Positions 31,924-40,934 are shown, counted from the first letter of the stretch. The stretch is DNA of 64,000 nt from Phycisphaerae bacterium (GCA_017993835.1 JAGOLX010000004.1:62001-126000); one strand, 5' to 3'. Numbers and translations are program-made. The notes: generated from the sequence alone by a model not told the origin.

Positions 31924-33273
31924 ATGAATCTGCGAAACAGCAATCGAAAGCGTTCCACTTCCCGTCGGGAGTTCCTGCAACAATCGTCCGGCGTCCTGGC
32001 CGGGGCGGCCCTGGCGAGCGCCATCAACGCACGTGCCTACGCAAGCGAGGACAACACCATCAAGGTCGCGCTCGTCGGCTGCGGCGGGCGCGGGACCGGC
32101 GCCGCGGTCAACGCCCTCTCGACCCAGGGGCCGACGAAGCTGGTCGCGACCGCCGACGTGTTCAATGACCGGATGCAGGCAAGTCTCGGGAGTCTCCAAA
32201 CGCAGTTCCCCGACAAGGTGGACGTGCCCAAGGACCGCCAGTTCCTCGGGATGGACGCCTATAAGAAAGCCATCGACTGCATCGGAGCCGGCAGCGTGGT
32301 GCTGCTGACGACGCCACCGGCGTTCCGGCCGATGCACGTCGAGTACGCGGTCGCCAAGGGCTGCAACATCTTCATGGAGAAGGCGTTCGCGGTGGACGCG
32401 CCGGGCATTCATCGCGTGCTCAAGGCGGGCAAGGAGGCCGAGAGGAAGAACCTCAAGATCGCAGGCGGCCTGATGAGCCGGCACTCCAAGCCGCTCGAAG
32501 AGGCCATCGAACAGCTCCACAAGGGCCTGATCGGCAACCTGATCACCTGCTGGGCCTACCGCGAGCATGGCATCGTGCCCTTCTCCAACAAGCGTCCCGG
32601 CGAGAGCGAGCTGGCCCACCAGATCCGAAACTACCATTGCTTCACCTGGGCCAACGGCAGCTTCATCCTCGACTGGCTGATCCACAACCTCGACGTCTGC
32701 TGCTGGTGCAAGGACGCCTGGCCGGTCTCCGCGCAAGGCCAGGGTGGCCGGCAGACCCGCACGAACCCCGACCAGCTCTTCGACCACTACGCGGTGGAGT
32801 ACCACTTCCCCGACGGCACGCGTCTGTTCGCCCAAGGCCGGCACATCGAGAACTGCTGGGGCTTCTTCGGCGACATCATCCACGGCGCCAGAGGCTCCGC
32901 CGTCCTCGGAGAAGGCCAGCCCAATCCTCGCATTTACAAGGGCTACAACCAGACGCCGGAGAACATGATCTGGCAGTACAAGGGCCAGCCGTGCAATCAG
33001 TACCAGGTCGAGCACGACCTGCTCTTCGACGCGATCCGCAAGAACAAGCCCTACAACGAGACCGAGCGATCCTGCTACGGCGCGATGGTGGGCATCCTGG
33101 GCCGGATGGCCGCCGAGTCGGGACAGCTAATCACCTGGGACGAAGCGATGGCCTCCGAGCTCGTCCTGACGCCGGGCATGGAAACCTGGACCCTCGACTC
33201 CCCCGCCCCGGTCATGCCCGACGAGAAAGGCAACTACCCCGTCGCCATGCCGGGAACATCGAAGGTGCTGTAG
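31924..33273 (+). CDS. Gfo/Idh/MocA family oxidoreductase, TAT-exported
   Basis: A 449-residue protein with the TAT signal SRREFLQQSSGVLAGAALA. It has the Rossmann motif ALVGCGGRGTGAAVN and NIFMEKAFAVD, in which the usual EKP is EKA. The EKP lysine is retained but the proline is replaced. WLIHNLDVCCWCKDAWPVS is the typical planctomycete variant of the family's H-x-x-D region. AAGGGG precedes the ATG. It is a paralogue of the gene at 28574 and was probably acquired for periplasmic sugar oxidation. The next gene follows after 28 bases. Confidence 0.9.
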   Translation: MNLRNSNRKRSTSRREFLQQSSGVLAGAALASAINARAYASEDNTIKVALVGCGGRGTGAAVNALSTQGPTKLVATADVFNDRMQASLGSLQTQFPDKVDVPKDRQFLGMDAYKKAIDCIGAGSVVLLTTPPAFRPMHVEYAVAKGCNIFMEKAFAVDAPGIHRVLKAGKEAERKNLKIAGGLMSRHSKPLEEAIEQLHKGLIGNLITCWAYREHGIVPFSNKRPGESELAHQIRNYHCFTWANGSFILDWLIHNLDVCCWCKDAWPVSAQGQGGRQTRTNPDQLFDHYAVEYHFPDGTRLFAQGRHIENCWGFFGDIIHGARGSAVLGEGQPNPRIYKGYNQTPENMIWQYKGQPCNQYQVEHDLLFDAIRKNKPYNETERSCYGAMVGILGRMAAESGQLITWDEAMASELVLTPGMETWTLDSPAPVMPDEKGNYPVAMPGTSKVL

Positions 33274-33301
33274 AGAGCCTTGCAGTCGGAGAGAATCGCT
33301 G

Positions 33302-33715
33302 ATGAGCAGGAAGATTGCATCGAGGAACAAGAGTCCGACCGGATGGTGGGTCGCGACGATCATCGAACGTTTCGAGTTTGAGGATGAGGACACCTCCAAC
33401 CTCCGGCGAAGATGCCAGGCATGGTCAAATGTCGTTGTCCTGAAGGCGAGAGATAGAAATCAAGCCTACAGCAAGGCAGTACGCTATGGGAAACTCGCCA
33501 AGAGCGATGAAAACGACTGGAGTGACATCGACACCGGACGGAGAGGAAGGTGGATCTTTGAGGGGTTGGCCAGTCTTCTGCCCGTCTTCGACTCGTTCGA
33601 CGAAGATGGGGCCGAAATCCTCTTCGATGACTATGAGAACGTCTCTGTCGGACGTGTCAAGCGATGGATCAAACAGAAGAAGGATCTCGAAGTCTTCAAC
33701 GATTCGGACCCGTAG
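33302..33715 (+). CDS. Small hypothetical protein resembling DUF4288
   Basis: A 137-residue soluble protein with no signal or membrane segment. GWWVATIIERFEFEDED at the start, WSNVVVLKARDRNQAYSKAVRYGKLA in the middle and a repeat of acidic residues at the end recall DUF4288, a small family of unknown role. That resemblance is by eye and not certain. GGAGAG precedes the ATG. Confidence 0.6.
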   Translation: MSRKIASRNKSPTGWWVATIIERFEFEDEDTSNLRRRCQAWSNVVVLKARDRNQAYSKAVRYGKLAKSDENDWSDIDTGRRGRWIFEGLASLLPVFDSFDEDGAEILFDDYENVSVGRVKRWIKQKKDLEVFNDSDP

Positions 33716-33769
33716 CGGGTATGGAGTGCACAGCACACCCTACAAGACGTGGAACCCAGGAGGACAATC

Positions 33770-34762
33770 ATGAGACGGGAACTTGTCGCGGCATTGGCAT
33801 TGGGCGCGATCGTGATGGGAGAATCGGCCATGGGACAGCGGTTCCCGGCGGTTTCGGAGAGCCAGCGGATCGAGATGCTCAAGCCCCCTGCCAAACGACC
33901 GCTGCGGATGGTGCTCGATACCGACACCTATAACGAGATCGACGATCAGTTCGCAGTCGTCTATGCGTTGGTCTCGCCGGAGCTGGATGTGCAGGCAATC
34001 TATGCAGCGCCGTTTCATAACAACCGGTCGAGCGGTCCCGGCGATGGGATGGAGAAGAGCTACGAGGAGATCCTGCGAGTCCTCGACAAGCTCGGCAAGT
34101 CGCCCGAGGGGTTCGCCTTCAAGGGCAGCACGAATTACATCGCTGACCTCCAGAAACCCGAGCGGAGTCCCGCCGCGCTCGACCTGATCGAACGGGCGAA
34201 GAAGAGCAGTCCCGACGATCCGCTCTACGTCGCGGCGGTCGGCGCGATCACCAACGTCGCCAGCGCGATCCTCATTGAGCCCTCGATCATCCAGAACATC
34301 GTCGTGGTCTGGCTGGGCGGCAACGGGCACGCCTGGGCTCACCAGCGAGAGTTCAACTTCATGCAGGACCTCAAGGCCTCCCGCGTCGTCTTCGACTGCG
34401 GCGTGCCCCTCGTGCAACTGCCCTGCACGCCTGTCGTGACGCACTTCACGACGACCGTGCCCGAGATGGAGCGATACGTCGGCGGCCGAGGTCCGATCGG
34501 CGACTACCTGCTGACCATCTTCAAAGACTACCACAAGGACCATTTCGCCTGGTCGAAGGTCCTCTGGGACATGACCGCAGTCGCGTGGCTGGTTAATCAA
34601 CGGTGGTTGCCCTCCAACCTCGTGCACAGCCCGATCGTAACGGACAATTGCACGTTCAGCTTCGACCAGTCCAGGCACATGATCCGCGTGGTGAACTTCG
34701 TCCATCGAGACCCCCTCTTCCGGGACTTCTTCACCAAGCTGGACAAGCAGGCGAAGAAATAG
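33770..34762 (+). CDS. Secreted inosine-uridine preferring nucleoside hydrolase family protein
   Basis: A 330-residue exported protein with a signal peptide (MRRELVAALALGAIVMGESAMG). The family's calcium/ribose motif is present as LDTDTYNEIDDQFAVVYAL, and VAAVGAITNVASAI is the second conserved block. LWDMTAVAWLVN gives the C-terminal D-x-x-A motif. The canonical DTDPGxDD is here DTDTYNEIDDQ, as in many planctomycete members. It should cleave the N-glycosidic bond of nucleosides or a ribosyl-like sugar outside the cytoplasm. AGGAGG precedes ATG 33770. Confidence 0.88.
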   Translation: MRRELVAALALGAIVMGESAMGQRFPAVSESQRIEMLKPPAKRPLRMVLDTDTYNEIDDQFAVVYALVSPELDVQAIYAAPFHNNRSSGPGDGMEKSYEEILRVLDKLGKSPEGFAFKGSTNYIADLQKPERSPAALDLIERAKKSSPDDPLYVAAVGAITNVASAILIEPSIIQNIVVVWLGGNGHAWAHQREFNFMQDLKASRVVFDCGVPLVQLPCTPVVTHFTTTVPEMERYVGGRGPIGDYLLTIFKDYHKDHFAWSKVLWDMTAVAWLVNQRWLPSNLVHSPIVTDNCTFSFDQSRHMIRVVNFVHRDPLFRDFFTKLDKQAKK

Positions 34763-34795
34763 CAGCCCCGGCGCATCAGAGACAAGCGAAGCCTG

Positions 34796-34867
34796 TTCGT
34801 AGTGTGCTCGTAAGAGCATATCTTCTCTCGGGCGGAGAAGAGAACGCCTCACGGCGTCACTACAAAC
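34796..34867. repeat. REP-like palindromic element, copy 2
   Basis: Second copy of the element at 31048-31118: GTAGTG/CACTAC ends, TGCTCGTAAGAGCA and ACGCCTCACGGCGT hairpins. In the first hairpin both stem strands changed together (CCC/GGG to CTC/GAG), so base-pairing is conserved. Confidence 0.88.
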
Positions 34868-34890
34868 GACGGACGCCATGGAGTAAGAGA

Positions 34891-35763
34891 ATGGACTTGA
34901 GTCCGGAGATACGGCAGAGACTGCTGGCCTTCCAGCGAGTCGAGATCACCGAGAACCACATCTACAGCCGACTGGCGGGCACGGTCAAGTCCGCGGAGAA
35001 TCGGCGGGTCCTGGAGAGGATCGCTGCCGACGAGATGCGGCACTACGAGCAGTGGCGGGCCTATACGCAGGAGAACGTGGCTCCGGATCACTGGGCGATC
35101 TCGAAGTACTTCTGGATCAGCCGGATCCTGGGCTTCACCTTCGGCGTCAAGCTCATGGAAAACGCCGAGGAGAAGGCCCAGGGCGGCTATGAGCAACTGC
35201 TGGCCGTGATCCCAGAGGCCGAGGCGATCATGAAGGACGAGCAGGAGCACGAGACCGCCCTGCTCGGTATGCTCGACGAGGAGCGGCTCCGCTACACCGG
35301 CTCGATGGTCCTCGGACTCAACGACGCGCTGGTCGAACTCACCGGCGCGCTGGCGGGCCTGACGCTGGCCCTGCGGGATGCCAAGCTGATCGCGCTGACC
35401 GGCTCCGTCACCGGGATCGCGGCGGCTCTGTCCATGGCAGCATCGTCGTACCTCTCGACAAAATCCGAAGAGACGACGAAGAACCCGCTCAAGGCCTCCG
35501 TCTATACGGGCGTCGCGTACATCTTGACGGTCCTGGTCCTGATCTTCCCCTACCTGATCCTGTCGAACTACTTCGTCAGTCTCGCCTGCACGCTGGTCGC
35601 AGCGATCGGGATCATCGCGGGGTTCAACTACTATATTTCAGTCGCGCGAAGCGAGCCGTTCAAGAGCCGCTTCCTGGAGATGGCGGGTCTGAGCCTGAGC
35701 GTCGCGGCGTTCAGCTTTCTCGTCGGTTTTGTCCTGCGGACCGTCTTCGGCGTCGACGCGTGA
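34891..35763 (+). CDS. Ferritin-like/VIT1 fusion membrane protein
   Basis: A 290-residue protein with two parts. Residues 1 to about 135 are a rubrerythrin-like ferritin domain, with iron-binding glutamates in VEITENHIYSRL, ADEMRHYEQW, MENAEEKAQGGY and KDEQEHETALL. The rest is a VIT1/CCC1-type membrane domain (GLNDALVELTGALAGLTLAL, SMAASSYLSTKSEE, followed by three hydrophobic helices). Proteins of this layout (MbfA group) oxidise and export iron or manganese and protect from peroxide. The ATG at 34891 follows the overlap of a short ATG-TAA at 34878. REP copy 2 lies just upstream. Confidence 0.9.
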   Translation: MDLSPEIRQRLLAFQRVEITENHIYSRLAGTVKSAENRRVLERIAADEMRHYEQWRAYTQENVAPDHWAISKYFWISRILGFTFGVKLMENAEEKAQGGYEQLLAVIPEAEAIMKDEQEHETALLGMLDEERLRYTGSMVLGLNDALVELTGALAGLTLALRDAKLIALTGSVTGIAAALSMAASSYLSTKSEETTKNPLKASVYTGVAYILTVLVLIFPYLILSNYFVSLACTLVAAIGIIAGFNYYISVARSEPFKSRFLEMAGLSLSVAAFSFLVGFVLRTVFGVDA

Positions 35764-35921
35764 CTCTCGCGGGACATTCGTCGACGACTCTGTCATTCCT
35801 GCGAACGCAGGAATCCAGAAACCTCGGGACCGGCCGTGACCCAAGGGGGTGGATTCCCGCTTGCGCGGGAATGACATGCCGAGGAGCAGGAGTCGGCAAC
35901 TCCGGGTAGATGCTCGCATCC
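35764..35921. repeat. MITE-like palindromic element, decayed copy 2
   Basis: Inverse orientation to copies 1, 3 and 4. Both core hairpins are present, TCATTCCTGCGAACGCAGGAA and TTCCCGCTTGCGCGGGAATGA. The right side (GATGCTCGCATCCAT) resembles the terminal repeat; the left terminus is not recognisable. It fills the gap between two convergent genes. Confidence 0.75.
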
Positions 35922-35922
35922 A

Positions 35923-38394
35923 TCAGCCGATGAACAGGTTCACGTTCGCGGAGCCGGCGCGGTCGAGATACATCGCGACGCCGCCTTCCTCGACGCCTTC
36001 GATGAGTTCCTCGCGTTTGATGCCCATGAGGTCCATGGTCATCGTGCAGGCGACCAGTCGCACGCCGCTCTTCTGTGCGGCCGCGATCAGCTCGGGCAGG
36101 GACAGGACGTTCTTCTTTCGCATAATGTCCTTGATCATGGCGGTGCCCAGGCCGGCCATGTTCATCTTCGACAGGGTCGTCCTGCCCGCGCCGCGAGGCA
36201 TCATCCAGCCGAACATCCGCTCGACAGGGGTCTTCTGCACGACGACCGGCTGCGACCGGCGCAGCAGGTTCAGAGCCCAGAATGTGAAGAACATCGTCAC
36301 GCTGCTGCCCATCGCGGCGGCGCCATTGGCGATGATGAATGCGGCCATCGCCTTGTCGAAGGCGTCGCTGAAGACCACGAGGGTCTTGTGGTTGGAGGTC
36401 ACGGTCTGCGTCGGCGTCTGCGAGGGTTGGCCTTTCTCCACGACCGCGACAAGCACTCCCCTGGCGAGCTTCTTGTCCCTCAGTCGATTCCCTGTGGTGT
36501 GGCACCAGCCGTCCAGATCCGCGGCGAAGGCGGGATCGGAGACGGAGATCCGCACGGCCTGGCCGGGCTGGACCTGATCCACCGCCTGTTTGAGCTGCAT
36601 GATCGGGCCGGGGCACTGCAGGCCGCAGGCGTCGATTTCCTTGACGATCCGCACCGGCTCCTCAGAGACAGGCGGCGGGTTCTGGCCACCCTGTCCGGCG
36701 TCCTCTTTCACCTCCCGCTTGGCGGCGGGCTTGTCGGACATTCGGCCCACAACGTGACAGTAGGTCTTGTATCCGCCCGATAGATTCCGGCAGGCAATGC
36801 CGTTCTGAGAAAGGATGCGGCAGGCCAGGTAGCCTCGCAGGCCGACCTGGCAGAAGGCCAGGATCTCTTTGTCCCGAGGCAGCTCGCCCAGCCGATTGCG
36901 GAGGTCGTCGAGCGGAATGTTGATCGAGCCCGGAATAGTCCCCTGCTGCACTTCCGACGCGGTCCGCACATCCAGGAGCAACTGCTTAGGACCGGGGTTG
37001 GCGACCTCGGCCGCATGGCAGATCTGCGCCTCTTTTCGCAGTACGTTCGCGGCGGCAAAGCCCGCGTAGTTCACCGGGTCTTTGGCGGAGCCAAAAGGCG
37101 GCGCGTAGGCCAGTTCGAGCTTCTCCAGGTCATAGACGGTCATGCCCGCTCGGATGGCGACCGCCAGGACGTCGATCCGCTTGTCCACGCCGTCGGCTCC
37201 GACGCATTGGGCGCCGAGGATCTTCCCGGTCAGGGGGTCGAAGAGCAGCTTCAGACTCATCTGCATCGCGCCCGGATAGTACCCTGCGTGGCTGGCGGGA
37301 TGCACGTAGATCTTCTCGTAGGTCCGTGCTGCCCGTTTGAGGGCCTTCTCGCTGAGACCGGTCATGCCCACGGCCAGATCGAAGACCTTGCAGATCGCGG
37401 TGCCCTGAGTCCGGTCGTAGGCGGCGTCTCCGCCCAGAGCATTGACCGCCGCGATTCGACCCTGCCGATTCGCCGGACCGGCCAGCGGAATCACCGCCGC
37501 GAATCCGCCGACGAAATCCTGAACCTCGACCGCGTCACCGACCGCATAGATGTCCGGGTCCGAGGTCCGCATGTGATCGTCCACGACGATGCCCCTGCGA
37601 TGGCCGATGGTCAGTCCCGCTTCGGCAGCCAGCTTCACCTCGGGACGAACCCCGATCGCCAGGATGACCAGGCCGCACGGAACGGCCCGTCCCGAGCTGA
37701 GTCGGGCCTCGATCTGCCCATCCCGCTCTTCGATCGCGGTGATGCTGCTGCCGAGACACAGGTCCACTCCTTTGAAACGGAGGTGCTCATGCAGCGGCGT
37801 CGCCATCTCGGGGTCGATCGGGCCCATCACCTGGGACTCCAGTTCCACCAGCGACACAGCCAGCCCGCGATGCGTCAGGACCTCCGCCATCTCCAGGCCG
37901 ATGTATCCGCCTCCGACGACAACGGCGGATTGGATGGAGGCGGTGTCCACGACCGCCTTGATCGCGTCCATATCGGTGAGATTGCGCAGCGCGAACACCT
38001 TCTTGTGATCGGCGCCAGGGATCGGCGGCCGGACGGGCTCGGCGCCGGGACTGAGGATCAACACGTCGTAGGGTTGCTCATATTGTCTGTCCTGGGCCTT
38101 GTCGTGGACTACAACGACCTTCTTGCCGCGGTCGATGCGGATCACCTCGGTCTGCACGCGGACATCGACCGCGAAGCGTCGGCGCATCGCCTCGGGACTC
38201 TGGACCAGGAGCCTCGCGCGGTCCTGGATAATCCCGCCCACATGGTAGGGTAAGCCGCAATTGGCAAAGGAGATATCGCTACCGCGCTCGAACAGAACAA
38301 TCTCGGCGTCTTCACTGACGCGCCTGGCCTTGGCGGCTGCGGACGCTCCGCCCGCCACCCCGCCCACAATCACGATGCGTTTGCCTTGCCCCAT
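35923..38394 (-). CDS. CoA-disulfide reductase - rhodanese - TusA - DsrE fusion
   Basis: An 823-residue four-domain sulfur-handling protein. Residues 1 to about 445 are a pyridine-nucleotide-disulfide oxidoreductase of the CoADR/NADH oxidase type, with FAD motif IVIVGGVAGGASAAAKAR, redox cysteine C46 in FANCGLPYHVGG, and NAD motif VVVGGGYIGLEMAE. About 455-550 is a rhodanese with active cysteine in LAFCQVGLRGYLA. About 585-660 is a TusA/SirA domain with CGLQCPGPIMQLKQ. About 680-823 is a DsrE/DsrF-like domain (VVFSDAFDKAMAAFIIANGAAAMGSSVTMFFTFWALNLL). The chain could pass persulfide sulfur between sites. It sits directly downstream of nifS. Confidence 0.93.
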   Translation of the reverse strand: MGQGKRIVIVGGVAGGASAAAKARRVSEDAEIVLFERGSDISFANCGLPYHVGGIIQDRARLLVQSPEAMRRRFAVDVRVQTEVIRIDRGKKVVVVHDKAQDRQYEQPYDVLILSPGAEPVRPPIPGADHKKVFALRNLTDMDAIKAVVDTASIQSAVVVGGGYIGLEMAEVLTHRGLAVSLVELESQVMGPIDPEMATPLHEHLRFKGVDLCLGSSITAIEERDGQIEARLSSGRAVPCGLVILAIGVRPEVKLAAEAGLTIGHRRGIVVDDHMRTSDPDIYAVGDAVEVQDFVGGFAAVIPLAGPANRQGRIAAVNALGGDAAYDRTQGTAICKVFDLAVGMTGLSEKALKRAARTYEKIYVHPASHAGYYPGAMQMSLKLLFDPLTGKILGAQCVGADGVDKRIDVLAVAIRAGMTVYDLEKLELAYAPPFGSAKDPVNYAGFAAANVLRKEAQICHAAEVANPGPKQLLLDVRTASEVQQGTIPGSINIPLDDLRNRLGELPRDKEILAFCQVGLRGYLACRILSQNGIACRNLSGGYKTYCHVVGRMSDKPAAKREVKEDAGQGGQNPPPVSEEPVRIVKEIDACGLQCPGPIMQLKQAVDQVQPGQAVRISVSDPAFAADLDGWCHTTGNRLRDKKLARGVLVAVVEKGQPSQTPTQTVTSNHKTLVVFSDAFDKAMAAFIIANGAAAMGSSVTMFFTFWALNLLRRSQPVVVQKTPVERMFGWMMPRGAGRTTLSKMNMAGLGTAMIKDIMRKKNVLSLPELIAAAQKSGVRLVACTMTMDLMGIKREELIEGVEEGGVAMYLDRAGSANVNLFIG

Positions 38395-38583
38395 ACTGGT
38401 ACCTCATTCATATCCGTTTTGCGAAATCCCTTTGAAACCCCACGGCATGGGGGTCCAACATCCGCAGCGAGATATACACCGGATGTCCGAGGTAAGTTCA
38501 TTGAAGGCGGACTGGAAGTATAGCGCACAGGAGAAGACCCGCGAGACACATCGTCGCTGCCCTACTCACGGGATCATGACAGG

Positions 38584-39756
38584 TCAGCGACTCAGGACGC
38601 TGTTTTGGACGAAAGGCGACAACTCACGAAGCCGGGTGATGATCTGGGGCATCTTCTGGATGGTGAAATCGACCTCGTCCTCGGTGTTGTACCGGCTCAG
38701 ACTGAAGCGGATCGACCCGTGTGCCGCGGTGAACGGCACGCCCATCGCGCGGAGCACGTGGGAGGGCTCCAGCGAGCCGGAGGTGCAGGCCGAACCGCTG
38801 CTGGCGCAGATGCCGAAGCGGTCGAGCAGCAGGAGAATTGCCTCGCCCTCGATGTACTCAAAGCTAATGTTGGTCGTGTTGGGCAGGCGGGCCTGCGTGT
38901 CGCCATTGACGCGACTGTCCGTACAGGACGCCAGGATCTCGCGTTCCAGCTTGTCCCGCAGGGCCTTCACGCGGGTATTCTCCTCCTCCATGTGTCGGTC
39001 GGCCAGTTCGCAGGCCTTGCCCAGGCCGACGATGCCGGGGACATTTTCCGTCCCGGCCCGTCGGCCGCCCTCCTGGTGGCCGCCCAGCATCCAGGGGGCG
39101 ATTCGCGTGCCCTTCTTGACGTACAGGACGCCGACCCCCTTGGGGGCGTGCAGCTTGTGGCCCGACAGGCTCAACAGGTTGATCCGGCTCTTCGAGAGGT
39201 TCAGCGGGATCTTGCCGACGACCTGGACCGCGTCCGTGTGGAAAACGATGCCCCGGCTGGTGACCATCTCCGCGATCTGCTCGATGGGGAAGATCACGCC
39301 GGTCTCGTTGTTGGCGTACATGATCGAGACCAGGGCGGTGTCGTTGTCGAGGTGTCGCTCCAAGTCGTGCAAGTCCAGACGGCCCAGCTTGTCGACGCCC
39401 AGCTCGATCACTGTGTAGCCGCGGTTCTCCAACTCGCGGCAGACAGCCAGAACCGCCGGATGCTCCACGCGGGTCGTAATGACCTTTCGCCTGTGCGGCG
39501 ACGCGGCCAGCGTCCCGTGAATGGCGGCGCTGTCGCTCTCCGTGCCGCAACTGGTGAAGATGATCTCGCTCGGATCGCAGCCGAGCAGATGGGCGACCCG
39601 CTCGCGGGCCTCGCGGACCTGGATACCGACCTGGCCGCCGAACGTGTGCATGCTCGACGGGTTGCCGTACAAGCTGCAGAAGTACGGCCTCATCGCCTCG
39701 TAGACCTCGTCGTCCACCCGCGTCGTCGCGTTGTTATCGAAGTAGATGGTTTTCAC
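38584..39756 (-). CDS. nifS: Cysteine desulfurase, NifS/IscS type
   Basis: A 390-residue PLP enzyme that takes sulfur from cysteine to build Fe-S clusters and other thiocofactors. The PLP lysine is K201 (SLSGHK-LHAPKG) and the persulfide cysteine is C324 (ASSGSACTSGSLEPSHVL). NNATTRVDDEVYEAM and HTDAVQ are typical. The lack of a long C-terminal tail fits NifS rather than E. coli IscS. It lies downstream of nifU, separated by a repeat element, and the CoADR fusion follows, so released sulfur may feed both the NifU scaffold and the TusA/DsrE domains. Confidence 0.95.
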   Translation of the reverse strand: MKTIYFDNNATTRVDDEVYEAMRPYFCSLYGNPSSMHTFGGQVGIQVREARERVAHLLGCDPSEIIFTSCGTESDSAAIHGTLAASPHRRKVITTRVEHPAVLAVCRELENRGYTVIELGVDKLGRLDLHDLERHLDNDTALVSIMYANNETGVIFPIEQIAEMVTSRGIVFHTDAVQVVGKIPLNLSKSRINLLSLSGHKLHAPKGVGVLYVKKGTRIAPWMLGGHQEGGRRAGTENVPGIVGLGKACELADRHMEEENTRVKALRDKLEREILASCTDSRVNGDTQARLPNTTNISFEYIEGEAILLLLDRFGICASSGSACTSGSLEPSHVLRAMGVPFTAAHGSIRFSLSRYNTEDEVDFTIQKMPQIITRLRELSPFVQNSVLSR

Positions 39757-39778
39757 TACCAGTCCCCTGAGTCAGACT

Positions 39779-39967
39779 CTGAAAGAGTCAAAATCCGAAA
39801 TCCGAATATCGCCCCCGCCGAGGCGGGAACGTAAATCCGAAACAAGCACGAATGACAGAAACCCGAATGCTCCAAACGGACTTTCCGGCGGGCGTCAGCA
39901 TTTCTGTCATTCGAATTTGGGTCCTTTGGATTTGTCTCGGATTTCGAGTTTCGAGCTTCGTGCTTGC
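39779..39967. repeat. Palindromic interspersed element between nifU and nifS
   Basis: CGAATGACAGAAA (39849-39861) and TTTCTGTCATTCG (39901-39913) are a perfect 13-bp inverted repeat; CAAGCACGAA (39843-39852) pairs with TTCGTGCTTG (39957-39966). Short AATCCGAAATCCGAA direct repeats lie at the left edge, with a TCCCGCCTCGGCGGG hairpin (minus strand) at about 39810. It has no coding content and separates two genes that otherwise look co-transcribed. Confidence 0.75.
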
Positions 39968-39972
39968 CCCTG

Positions 39973-40860
39973 TTATCCTTTGTGCTCGTGCCCCGTCTCC
40001 AGCGAATCCTTGTCCTCCTCGACGCACAGGTCTTCGGAGACGAACTCGCGGAGCTTGGCTTCGACCACATCTCTCATCGTGAACTCGCTGACCTTGCACT
40101 GGGCGCACATGCCGCGAAAGGCGATGATAACCTTGTCGCCCTCGACGTCGATCAGCTCGATATTGCCGCCGTGCGCGCGTAGAGCCGGCCGGACCTGTTC
40201 GTTGATCGTCTGTTGGATGAGCTGGATCTTCTGGATGGTGGTCAGTTTCTTCCCTTTGGCGGGCGTCGGCACGCTCTGTTCCTTGACCTTCTGCCCCTGG
40301 ACCGCCTGGATGATCTTCTCGATCTCTCCCCGACAGCCCCCGCAACCGCCGCCGGCCTTGCAGTAGTTCGTCACCTGCTCGACCGTCGTCAGATCGTTGT
40401 CGCGGATCACCCGCTCGATTTCCTTGTCGGTGACGCCGAAGCAGGTGCAGACGACGCGGGCGCCGTGCTCATGGTCGTGCGGGGCAACGGCATGGCCGCG
40501 ATAGTTCGCGATGGCCGCCTCTAGGGCCTCCTGACCCATCACGGAACAGTGCATCTTCTGCTCGGGCAGGCCGCCCAGGTAGTCCGCAATGTCGCGGTTT
40601 GTCACCTTCATCGCCTCTTCGAGCGTCTTACCCTTGATCAATTCCGTGAGGACGGAGGAGCTGGCGATGGCACTGGCGCAGCCGAACGTCTTGAACTTGA
40701 CGTCTGTGATCCGCCCTTTCTTGTCGAGCTTGAACGTCAGCTTCAAGGCATCGCCGCAGGCGAGCGAGCCGACTTCGCCCACGCCGTCGGGGTTATCTAC
40801 CTCGCCCACGTTCCGCGGGTTGAGGAAGTGATCCATGACTTTGTCGGTGTATTCCCACAT
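39973..40860 (-). CDS. nifU: Three-domain NifU Fe-S cluster scaffold
   Basis: A 295-residue scaffold that assembles Fe-S clusters from NifS-derived sulfur. Residues 1 to about 130 are the IscU-type domain with C35, C61 and C105 (SLACGDA, FGCASAIASSS, MHCSVMGQEA). The middle is a BFD-like [2Fe-2S] domain (VCTCFGVTDKEIERVI, YCKAGGGCGGC). The C-terminal Nfu domain carries CAQC (RGMCAQCKVSEFT). Full-length NifU is common in diazotrophs but also serves as a general scaffold in planctomycetes and epsilon-proteobacteria; no nitrogenase gene is in the window. The likely clients here include AhbC and AhbD. Confidence 0.96.
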   Translation of the reverse strand: MWEYTDKVMDHFLNPRNVGEVDNPDGVGEVGSLACGDALKLTFKLDKKGRITDVKFKTFGCASAIASSSVLTELIKGKTLEEAMKVTNRDIADYLGGLPEQKMHCSVMGQEALEAAIANYRGHAVAPHDHEHGARVVCTCFGVTDKEIERVIRDNDLTTVEQVTNYCKAGGGCGGCRGEIEKIIQAVQGQKVKEQSVPTPAKGKKLTTIQKIQLIQQTINEQVRPALRAHGGNIELIDVEGDKVIIAFRGMCAQCKVSEFTMRDVVEAKLREFVSEDLCVEEDKDSLETGHEHKG

Positions 40861-40908
40861 GGCAGTTCTTTGTCCTTGATGATTCTGTTACTATCTGAGG
40901 AATAGGAC

Positions 40909-40934
40909 CCATAGGACCGATGGGACGTATGGGG
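40909..40934. repeat. Degenerate CCATAGGACC tandem repeat
   Basis: Variants of CCCATAGGACC and GATGGGACGTATGGGG repeat head to tail between nadA and nifU. A related stretch (CATGAGACTTATGGGACCTA) is at 52159-52178, so this is another interspersed low-complexity family. Confidence 0.55.

Noticed and set aside
35638-35919. Short protein containing SFPRKREST and WIPAFAGMT
   Set aside because: This is the translated MITE core, a familiar mis-annotation, not a gene.
39973-40860. Evidence for nitrogen fixation from nifU and nifS
   Set aside because: No nitrogenase genes are present, and NifU/NifS serve as general Fe-S machinery in several phyla.
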